From: a bacterium
Lineage (GTDB): Bacteria; AUK180
Direction: 5' to 3'
Length of the DNA stretch: 13,987 nt
Assembly (NCBI GenBank): GCA_030622125.1
Contig: JAUXGM010000047.1
Location: forward strand, 1-13,987
Every line of letters starts with the position of its first letter. The stretch's first letter is position 1. The notes below the pieces were generated by a model. That model saw only the letters and a list, made by a program, of their open reading frames with translations. It had not been told where the DNA came from and made no database searches. The translations under genes and the position numbers were made by a program. This document shows, piece by piece, positions 7,625 to 13,987 of the stretch.

Positions 7625-9430
7625 ATGAAATTAACATTTTACGGTGCGGCAAATGAAGTTACAGGTTCAAAATTTTTAATAGAAACATCGGGAAAACAGA
7701 TACTTGTGGATTGCGGTATGCACCAGGGCTCAAAGGCAAAAAAAGAGTTGAACTATTCGGATTTTCCTTTCAATCCGGCAAAAGTAGATTATCTATTACT
7801 TACTCATGCACATATTGATCACAGTGGTTTGATCCCAAAATTCATTCATGACGGATTTACCGGGAAGATATTAACTACATCCGCAACTGCTGCACTTTGC
7901 GGTATAATGCTTAAAGATAGTGCCCATATTCAGGAAACGGAAAATAGATGGGACAATCAGAAAAGAAAAAGAAAAGGACTTCCGCCAAGACTACCTCTTT
8001 ACACGATTGAAGATGCTGAAAAAGCTGCGGAATATTTTCAAACGGTGGAGTATAATAATAAAATAGATCTTGGAGATGGGGTAGCTGCAACTTTTTTTGA
8101 TGCCGGACATATATTGGGATCTGCTCATATACTTTTTGAAAGTGAAGAACTAAGGATCGGATTTTCAGGAGATATCGGAAGTCATATAAATCCCGTTTTA
8201 AAGCAGCCGAGATCATTTGAAGATATTGACTATCTTGTTATGGAATCCACTTATGGAAATAGAGGAAGACATAAGATAGAGGACTCTCTAAATACCCTTT
8301 CGGATATCATAAATGAATCACTTTTAAGCGGCGGCAAGATACTCATCCCTTCATTTGCAATCGGCAGGACACAACTTATGTTCTATTATTTAAATCAACT
8401 GCTGCAACAGGGTAAAATAAATATCATAAAAATCTTTCTTGACAGCCCCCTTGCTATAAAGGCAACTAATATTTACCACACAATTGTAAAGGAAATGCCG
8501 AACTACTTTTCCGATAAGATATCCTATCTAAAAAAAGAGATAGATCCTTTCAGTTTTCCATCTCTTGAAACGACACTTAGTGTTGCCGACTCTCAATCAA
8601 TAAACAATTTTGATCAACCGGCAATAATTATTTCCGCAGCGGGTATGTGTAATGCAGGAAGAATACTTCACCACTTAAAACATAACCTATGGAATCCGAA
8701 TACATCGGTCGTATTCGTTGGATATCAAGCAGAGGGAACCTTAGGTAGAGGAATCAAAGACGGTAAAAAAAATGTTTCAATATTCGGAGAAAGTATAGAG
8801 GTAAATGCTTCGATATATTCTCTTGATTCTTTTTCAGCTCATGCCGATAGTGAACACCTTGTCGGCTTTGTAGATAAGATCACCAATAAGCCGAAATCAA
8901 TCTTTATTGTTCATGGTGAAATAGAAGCACAGAAGGCATTGCAAAAAGCATTGTTTGAAAAACTTAATATTAAAAGTATCATTCCATCATATACAAATAG
9001 CTTTGAACTAACCAAAGAAGGAGTAAAATCCATCTATACCGATTTACGGGAGGCATTCCTTGTTGAAGAGAAAAATATTGTTTTTGCCGAAAGCATTGAC
9101 ATTGATAAAAAAATAGGTGATTTGATTGAATTATTCAAAAAATTTTATGCCGCAGATAAACCATCCTACCCGACAAATAAAAATTTTGATAGATTGGGAT
9201 TCAAATCGGAAAAAGGACTGCTTTTGCTAAAAAAATTGGCGGATTCATTAGGAGCTGTTATCTTCGATTCCTTTCAAGAACTTATGGAAACGGAAGGTCT
9301 TACAGATACAAAATTAGAGCAAAAATTGCAGGAATTTAGAAAAGAATATTATCTTAGTATAGATCCGAGCCTTGATGATTTTATTAAAAAAGTGAGCGAA
9401 GTACTAAAACCTACCAATGTAAAAAATTAA
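7625..9430 (+). CDS. MBL-fold/beta-CASP ribonuclease family protein with C-terminal extension
   Basis: A 601-residue relative of the archaeal/bacterial CPSF-like RNA-processing nucleases. The zinc site is intact: T-H61-A-H63-I-D65-H66, H162 in DAGHILGSAH, and D183 in FSGDIG. Beta-CASP motifs follow: E207 in VMESTYG, IPSFAIGRTQ (241-250), ISAAGMCNAGRI, FVGYQAEGTLGR, H406 in FSAHAD and H430 in IVHGE. These predict an RNA endo- and/or exonuclease in the cytoplasm. After the family core (to about 470) there is an extra region of some 130 residues, mostly helical, containing DKPSYPTNKNFDRLGF. I do not recognise this region as a known domain. AGGAG overlaps the previous stop and sits 5 bases before the ATG. 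Confidence 0.92.
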   Translation: MKLTFYGAANEVTGSKFLIETSGKQILVDCGMHQGSKAKKELNYSDFPFNPAKVDYLLLTHAHIDHSGLIPKFIHDGFTGKILTTSATAALCGIMLKDSAHIQETENRWDNQKRKRKGLPPRLPLYTIEDAEKAAEYFQTVEYNNKIDLGDGVAATFFDAGHILGSAHILFESEELRIGFSGDIGSHINPVLKQPRSFEDIDYLVMESTYGNRGRHKIEDSLNTLSDIINESLLSGGKILIPSFAIGRTQLMFYYLNQLLQQGKINIIKIFLDSPLAIKATNIYHTIVKEMPNYFSDKISYLKKEIDPFSFPSLETTLSVADSQSINNFDQPAIIISAAGMCNAGRILHHLKHNLWNPNTSVVFVGYQAEGTLGRGIKDGKKNVSIFGESIEVNASIYSLDSFSAHADSEHLVGFVDKITNKPKSIFIVHGEIEAQKALQKALFEKLNIKSIIPSYTNSFELTKEGVKSIYTDLREAFLVEEKNIVFAESIDIDKKIGDLIELFKKFYAADKPSYPTNKNFDRLGFKSEKGLLLLKKLADSLGAVIFDSFQELMETEGLTDTKLEQKLQEFRKEYYLSIDPSLDDFIKKVSEVLKPTNVKN

Positions 9431-9432
9431 TA

Positions 9433-12400
9433 ATGATTAAAAAAAGACAACGCTTTTTCTTCTATTTTTTTTCAGTAAATATAATTATTCTACTGCTCTA
9501 TATTATCTTTATTCCCAAATTGATAAGTTATCTTGCCGATAAAAAATTAAAAGCAATGAATATGAGTTTCAGAACTGTTAATTTAAATATTTTTAAGGGC
9601 GTTGAATTTACGGATTTAAAATATGCGGGTAATGAACTTATGATGTCATCTCCGTATGTTAGGATTGAGACGAATCTCTTCAACTTTTTTTTTAAGATCT
9701 ACAAAATAAAAAATGCGGTTCTTTCAAATCCTATTATTACAATTGGTAAATTTCAAAAGGGCGGAACTATGCCCTCCATTTCAATTGATAATATCAAGAT
9801 CATTGATGGAGATATAAAATTTCCTGATGCAAATGTGGAATCTCTTTACCTTAATGGGACATTCAACGGTAAAAAGGGTAGTCTTCTGTTAAATAATTTA
9901 TCCGGAATTGTTTCGGTTAAAAATATTTGTAAAGGACTGAATATTAGTTCACTTACCGCTAACCTGCAATTTGATAGAGGCAATATAAAATTGAACGACC
10001 TAATTTTTGATACAAAGAATTCAAAAATGTATGGAGACGGTGTCATTGGGAAAAAGACAAAGATCGTATTGGGAACAAATAAATTCGACCTCAATGAATT
10101 TTTTCTAACTTTTCTGAAAGGACAGGGCAATGATATCTGTGGTATTGCCGAAGGGAAGGTTATTATAACCAATCCGAGCGGAATAATTGTTAAAGGATTT
10201 GCAGAGTCTAAAAATTGTTCGGTATATAACAATAAATTAAAAAATGCCAAAACGGATTTTGTATATTCATCAAAAGAAAAAGCCATCCGTTTCAATGTAA
10301 AAGATGCAACCTATTTAGGTGGTAAGGTAAAAGGCAATATTAAATATAGTAAAACAGGTCTTACGATTGGTGCGGAAGTATCTTATTTCCCTCTTAGTGA
10401 AATTCTTGGGATAAAAGAAAGGCAAACATCACTCTTTGGTAATATTTTTGCTTCGGGAAATTTTAAAAACAAAAATGCCGCCCATATAGAGATCAAAGGT
10501 GAAGATATGTACGGAAACCTATTTGGGTTTAAACTTGCCGAGAAAAGATCACACTTTAATATCTGTTTTGATGGAGAAAAAATAACTATCTCCAATATCT
10601 CCGTTTTTTCCGACATTGATGAAAAAATAGTTATAGAGGGGATCGGTAATAAAGATAAACAGGAATATCGATTGAAATTAAAAGATATAAAATATAAAAT
10701 TCCCGGCATAGGCAACTCATACATTTTCGGCTCGGGCAAATTTGAATATCAAAATTCCGGATTATCAGCGATATTCTATCCTAAAAAAATTGAACTATTA
10801 AAAAACAAATATACTGATCCGATAAGGCTTTCAGGGCAATTTAATATTGATGTTCTTAAAAATACAAGAATAAGAGTTAATCTTATTGCTTCAAATATTA
10901 CGGGAGGAATTTTTAAAGGGAAATACCAATTTCACCCCGTTGTCATAGAGGGCGGATACCGAAATAATTACCTTAATATTACTATGAAGCCAAAAGTAAT
11001 TGATCGGGAAAATAATTTTACATTTAATTTATATGGGAAGGAAAGGCTTAGTTGGGGATTTAAAGGAAAATTAAAGTTTGAAAAAAATACCAAAAATTCA
11101 TTCCTAAATAGAATAAACCTTCTTGTTGATATTAAAAGTAAAAGAGACGGATTTATCGGAAATGTTGAAAGTCCTATGTTATCTTTCGGAAAAAAAGAAA
11201 CAATTAAGAATTTTAATCTTTATCTTAATAAAACTACGGATAGATTTATTATCGATTTAAAATCCGATCTTTGCAATGGTATTATTACATTGGGAAAGCA
11301 CAAAAAGATAAACGGCAATATTAATTTCAACAAATTTCCGTTGATTAGAATATTTGATCTTGAAAGGGGCAAAAAAAGCGATTTTTCAGGTGACCTGAAC
11401 GGCAATCTTTCTATTTACGGACTTATAGATGCTCCTGAATTTAATTTCAAATATGAAATCAATAATTTTGCAAGAGGTGATCGGTATATTGGTCTTATTA
11501 GTGGAAATACCTTTTATAGCAATGGAAATTTAAAATTTAAAAATTTCAGGGTATATCATAAATTATATAGTTTGGAAGCTGAGGGAATAGTTCCGTTTTC
11601 TATTTCTTTTTCACCTTTTCAGTTTACAGTTAATGATAATATTTTGGATATCAAACTAAAATTAAAAGATTCCGATATCAATATTTTAAATTTTGTTACA
11701 AAGGATATTCCTTATATTTTTAATAAAAAACCAATTTCTTTGTCATTTATGGAGCCAAAAAAAGGAAATTTTTCCGGGAATTTTGCTGCATCGGGAACAT
11801 GGGATGATCCCGAAATTGAAGGCATATTAGTATTAAAAGGAATCACTGCACAAATTAAATATAAACCGTTAAATTACCTAATCGAAGATTTTAACGGTAA
11901 GATCATATTAAATAGAAGTTCGGGCGAAAATCAATTTATCCTAAATAATCTTAATTTTTATCTCACACAAGACGAAAAAAGAGGGAAACTGCTATTTAGA
12001 GGAGTAACATATCTTAAAAATGGTGAGTTTACGGGAAACGGGAAACTTAAATTAGAAGACGGAATTTTTCCATTTAATACAAAAGATCTATCATTGCAAT
12101 TTTCAAAGATAAGTTTGAATTTTAATATCGGTGTGGATGATGGTTATATTCGTGGGCTTATGGTAATTAAGAAGGGACAGGTTAATAAGAATATCATAAA
12201 CATATTGGATATTATTATGAATTCATTTAAAAAAAAGAAGAAAAAAATCCCAATTATAGGAAAAAAACTGTCTTTAACCGATAATGAAGCAATTAATCTC
12301 AGCCTTCTTTTAAAATCGGAAAACCCTATTTTTTTTGTAGGTCCAAGCCAAAATTTTTCTCTTTCCATTGATAAAATAGATATCATTGGAGAACTTTCCG

Positions 12401-13086
12401 ATATTAGAATAGTTGGTTTTGCTGATATAATTGAAGGCGAGGTTTACGGGCTTGGTTCTACATTTCGGTTTATGCCGTCGAAAATAATCTTTCAAAATAG
12501 AACCGTGTTTAATCCGGACATAGATATTACCCTTACATCTATGATAAAGGAATATGATGTAAATATAAATGCAGCCGGAGAGATAGTAGATCCGAAAATA
12601 ATCTTTTCATCTACTCCAAACCTTTCATCATCTGAAATACTTACTCTTATTTTGTTCAAACAAACCAAATTCAATGGAGAAGAAATAGGTATTTACGATA
12701 TTGGTGTTGATATTCTTATCAATGAAATAACACAAAGACTTTTTCATTTAACCAAAAAAACCTCCTTCGGATACCTAAGTTCCTTAATGTTCGATACAGT
12801 TAAAATTGAAAGGGCGAAAAACGAATTTGAAAAATCGCAATTTGAAAGCCGATGGAAGTTTACATTAGGAAAATATCTCTATTCAAATCTTTTTATTGGA
12901 TATTCAAGATATGAGGATTCTCTTTATGATCAACAGATGGAATTCAAATTTTTTCTAAATCCACATCTCATACTCTCGTTAAATATAAATATAAGTCCTT
13001 ATGAATCAAGATCATTCGGGGATTCTATTTATATTATGATGAGCAGAAATTTTAATTTAATGGATATTTTAAAGGTCAGAAAATGA
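9433..13086 (+). CDS. tamB: TamB-family (DUF490) translocation/assembly protein
   Basis: TamB/YhdP/AsmA-type proteins are anchored in the inner membrane and span the periplasm as a long hydrophobic beta-taco groove. They are implicated in phospholipid transport to, and protein assembly in, the outer membrane. Here a single N-terminal membrane anchor (about residues 8-34) is followed by some 1000 residues of beta-strand-rich repeats. The C-terminal DUF490 signature is clear: GEVYGLGSTFRFMPSKIIF, then FNPDIDITLTSM (near 1025), VNINAAGEIVDPKIIFSSTPNLSSSEILTLILF, and a barrel-like end (YLYSNLFIGYSRYEDS). At 1217 residues the length is typical. An unusual KKKKKK run lies near 932. No TamA/Omp85 gene is in the window. 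It starts 2 bp after the nuclease stop without a clear ribosome binding site, which suggests coupled translation. Confidence 0.88.
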   Translation: MIKKRQRFFFYFFSVNIIILLLYIIFIPKLISYLADKKLKAMNMSFRTVNLNIFKGVEFTDLKYAGNELMMSSPYVRIETNLFNFFFKIYKIKNAVLSNPIITIGKFQKGGTMPSISIDNIKIIDGDIKFPDANVESLYLNGTFNGKKGSLLLNNLSGIVSVKNICKGLNISSLTANLQFDRGNIKLNDLIFDTKNSKMYGDGVIGKKTKIVLGTNKFDLNEFFLTFLKGQGNDICGIAEGKVIITNPSGIIVKGFAESKNCSVYNNKLKNAKTDFVYSSKEKAIRFNVKDATYLGGKVKGNIKYSKTGLTIGAEVSYFPLSEILGIKERQTSLFGNIFASGNFKNKNAAHIEIKGEDMYGNLFGFKLAEKRSHFNICFDGEKITISNISVFSDIDEKIVIEGIGNKDKQEYRLKLKDIKYKIPGIGNSYIFGSGKFEYQNSGLSAIFYPKKIELLKNKYTDPIRLSGQFNIDVLKNTRIRVNLIASNITGGIFKGKYQFHPVVIEGGYRNNYLNITMKPKVIDRENNFTFNLYGKERLSWGFKGKLKFEKNTKNSFLNRINLLVDIKSKRDGFIGNVESPMLSFGKKETIKNFNLYLNKTTDRFIIDLKSDLCNGIITLGKHKKINGNINFNKFPLIRIFDLERGKKSDFSGDLNGNLSIYGLIDAPEFNFKYEINNFARGDRYIGLISGNTFYSNGNLKFKNFRVYHKLYSLEAEGIVPFSISFSPFQFTVNDNILDIKLKLKDSDINILNFVTKDIPYIFNKKPISLSFMEPKKGNFSGNFAASGTWDDPEIEGILVLKGITAQIKYKPLNYLIEDFNGKIILNRSSGENQFILNNLNFYLTQDEKRGKLLFRGVTYLKNGEFTGNGKLKLEDGIFPFNTKDLSLQFSKISLNFNIGVDDGYIRGLMVIKKGQVNKNIINILDIIMNSFKKKKKKIPIIGKKLSLTDNEAINLSLLLKSENPIFFVGPSQNFSLSIDKIDIIGELSDIRIVGFADIIEGEVYGLGSTFRFMPSKIIFQNRTVFNPDIDITLTSMIKEYDVNINAAGEIVDPKIIFSSTPNLSSSEILTLILFKQTKFNGEEIGIYDIGVDILINEITQRLFHLTKKTSFGYLSSLMFDTVKIERAKNEFEKSQFESRWKFTLGKYLYSNLFIGYSRYEDSLYDQQMEFKFFLNPHLILSLNINISPYESRSFGDSIYIMMSRNFNLMDILKVRK

Positions 13087-13664
13087 TTGCAGATGTTATC
13101 AAGTATATTTTGAGCGGTTTTTGTTCTCATAACTCTTTTCATTGCTTTGAGCATCTTTATCTTTGTGCTCGTTGTAGTGGTATATACATCGGGATCTTTA
13201 CTTTTTTCATCAAGTATTTTTTTGATAGGGTAAGCGGTAAACGATATTTAATTCAGTTCATTGGATTTATTCTGTTGAATATTTTCTATTGGATCGCAAG
13301 CATTTTGTTTCATCTTTCTTATAATAAGGTTGTGATATTTTTTTTAGGGCTGCCACTTGGTTTTGCATTCGGAGGAACGGTGATCTATAATCTTCATAGT
13401 AAAAGAGAGAAACATTCGTACAATATTTTATTTGATCTTTCCTTTATTTTAATGGCATTTTTTGTATTTTTTTTCATTCTTTTTATATTAAGATGGTTCT
13501 TGCCGATCAATATTATATTTGTCATAATATTGATTACAACCCTGTTTTTGATTTTTAAAGGAATTTATAATGTCTTTGTTAAGAATAAAATATTTAATAT
13601 TTTGCTTTCAATTTTTTCTACATTTTTATTTGTGCTTTTAGCCGCCCGCTTTTTGGGAAGGTGA
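13083..13664 (+). CDS. DUF2085 multi-pass membrane protein
   Basis: A 193-residue protein whose N-terminus carries the DUF2085 signature LCARCSGIYIG (27-37), followed by about five hydrophobic segments (roughly 34-50, 56-76, 82-102, 112-138, 141-165 and a last one to 190). The start is rich in possible metal ligands: Cys14, His16, His20, Cys21, His24, Cys28 and Cys31. The CxxC pair (28/31) suggests metal or redox chemistry at the membrane face, but no function is established for the family. ATG overlaps the tamB stop as ATGA, with AAAGG at 13071-13075. It is the last gene of the run; the stretch after it is non-coding. Confidence 0.85.
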   Translation: MIADVIKYILSGFCSHNSFHCFEHLYLCARCSGIYIGIFTFFIKYFFDRVSGKRYLIQFIGFILLNIFYWIASILFHLSYNKVVIFFLGLPLGFAFGGTVIYNLHSKREKHSYNILFDLSFILMAFFVFFFILFILRWFLPINIIFVIILITTLFLIFKGIYNVFVKNKIFNILLSIFSTFLFVLLAARFLGR

Positions 13665-13690
13665 GAAGAAGAAAAATAGAGATTAGAAAT

Positions 13691-13718
13691 ACAGTGAAAA
13701 GTAAGTAGTAAATGGTAA
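13691..13718. repeat. Degenerate heptamer array, core GTRA, four units
   Basis: Read in steps of seven, the units are ACAGTGA, AAAGTAA, GTAGTAA and ATGGTAA. All share GTRA in the last four places while the first three vary. The period is exact over four units. Confidence 0.6.
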
Positions 13719-13729
13719 AAACTGTAGGA

Positions 13730-13747
13730 GTAGGCCCATGTGTCTAC
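13730..13747. repeat. Small palindromic element, GTAGGC/GTCTAC stem
   Basis: GTAGGC (13730-13735) can pair with GTCTAC (13742-13747) around a six-base loop, with one G-U pair. It sits in the string TAGGCCCATGTGTCTACCCG. This resembles dispersed intergenic palindromes of the form CCCATGTGTCTGCCC that I recall from several bacterial genomes, a recollection not checked here. The lack of a T tract argues against an intrinsic terminator. Confidence 0.35.
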
Positions 13748-13778
13748 CCGTTGATAAGAAAATAAGTAAAACAATATT

Positions 13779-13892
13779 AAACTCCAAAAAGCCATAAAAG
13801 AGGGACATTACCGAAAACAATTGACAATGGACAATGGACAATTGACAATGAAAAAAAAGACAAATACAAACTCCGAAAACAAGCGGGACATT
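13779..13892. repeat. Two similar blocks AAACTCC...GGGACATT
   Basis: AAACTCC followed by an A-rich stretch and then GGGACATT occurs at 13779-13809 and again at 13868-13892. The gap between the two conserved parts is 16 bases in the first copy and 10 in the second. The blocks bracket the TKGACAA heptamer array. They may be degenerate copies of one dispersed element. Confidence 0.4.
13821..13848. repeat. Heptamer array TKGACAA, four units
   Basis: Exact steps of seven give TTGACAA, TGGACAA, TGGACAA and TTGACAA, differing only at the second base, followed by TG and an A tract. This is the cleanest array of the region. Although TTGACA is also a perfect -35 hexamer, the tandem arrangement shows that it is part of a repeat. 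Confidence 0.8.
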
Positions 13893-13902
13893 CCTTTAAT
13901 AG

Positions 13903-13923
13903 TTGAGAATTGAGAGTTGGAAA
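13903..13923. repeat. Heptamer array TTGAGAR, two good units and one poor
   Basis: TTGAGAA (13903-13909) and TTGAGAG (13910-13916) are adjacent and followed by the poorer TTGGAAA (13917-13923). Same unit length as the other arrays but a different sequence. Confidence 0.55.
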
Positions 13924-13924
13924 T

Positions 13925-13952
13925 CAGTACCCAGTATACCGTATTCCGTGTT
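13925..13952. repeat. Heptamer array CMGTRYY/CMGTATA, four units
   Basis: Units are CAGTACC, CAGTATA, CCGTATT and CCGTGTT, sharing C-A/C-GT at the start. CAGTAC appears again at 13982-13987, at the very end of the window, so the array or a second copy may continue beyond it. Confidence 0.65.
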
Positions 13953-13987
13953 GAGTAAATAGAAATGGAATTTCTTAAACTCAGTAC

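Larger units (their letters stand above)
13665..13987. other. Non-coding, repeat-rich region after the last gene
   Basis: These 323 bases show no gene on either strand that I can support. They consist largely of short arrays with a 7-bp period, listed separately, plus one small hairpin and two similar blocks ending in GGGACATT. No classical terminator (GC-rich stem followed by a T run) was found after the last gene, so the end of transcription is not located. The final six bases (CAGTAC, 13982-13987) look like the start of another repeat unit cut off by the window edge. Confidence 0.7.

Noticed and set aside
9846-10739. Minus-strand open frames opposite tamB (9846-10295 and 10383-10739)
   Set aside because: They lie wholly inside a well-supported gene, have no recognisable domain, and are the expected antisense shadow of AT-rich coding sequence.
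12229-12247. A8 and A7 runs in tamB as a programmed slippage or phase-variation site
   Set aside because: The reading frame is intact through them, and equal A8 runs occur elsewhere (for example 7521-7528 and 7532-7539), so they fit the AT-rich background.
13565-13795. Minus-strand frame of 76 codons across the end of the DUF2085 gene and the repeats
   Set aside because: Half lies opposite DUF2085 coding sequence and half across heptamer repeats; the translation shows no family resemblance.
13821-13848. TTGACA hexamers as promoter -35 boxes
   Set aside because: They are part of an exact 7-bp tandem array, no matching TATAAT-like box is properly spaced, and no gene follows in the window.
13691-13952. 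CRISPR array
   Set aside because: Repeat units are 7 bp and directly adjacent, without unique spacers, and no cas genes are present.

Overview
The window is AT-rich (GC roughly one third by eye). It holds ten plus-strand genes packed between about 259 and 13664, flanked by two non-coding, repeat-rich stretches. A TamB-family protein and a secreted TPR protein point to a bacterium with an outer membrane. Rotary ATPase subunits of the V/A type, rather than F type, suggest an anaerobic or fermentative lineage. A candidate phylum of the Cloacimonadota/FCB kind would fit, but this is a guess from gene content and style, not a demonstrated assignment.

Layout: positions 1-258 carry short repeats, a 14-bp direct repeat and two small inverted repeats. 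Then come V-type ATPase subunits B and D (259-2230), a divergent universal-stress-protein-like protein (2227-2664), a PtsN/fructose-type EIIA domain protein (2675-3124), biotin ligase BirA (3112-4080), a type III pantothenate kinase family protein (4073-4720), a 968-residue secreted TPR protein (4710-7616), a metallo-beta-lactamase/beta-CASP protein (7625-9430), a TamB-family protein (9433-13086) and a DUF2085 membrane protein (13083-13664). Positions 13665-13987 are non-coding and made largely of short arrays with a 7-bp period.

Neighbouring genes overlap by 4-13 bp or lie at most 10 bp apart, with no terminator seen between them, so the block reads as one transcription unit about 13.4 kb long. 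Functionally it mixes energy coupling at the membrane (B, D), two possible small regulators (USP-like and EIIA), cofactor metabolism (BirA, CoaX), RNA processing (beta-CASP) and envelope building (TPR, TamB, DUF2085). The ATPase subunits A, E, I and K are absent from the window, and there is no IIB/IIC partner for EIIA and no Omp85/TamA partner for TamB.

The core genes are mostly ordinary members of known families. The points most worth a second look are the mosaic of different heptanucleotide arrays after the last gene, the USP-like/EIIA pair attached to the ATPase subunits, the loss of the first Asp motif in CoaX, and the repeats just upstream of subunit B. I found no evidence of a defence system, mobile element, CRISPR array or structural RNA gene.
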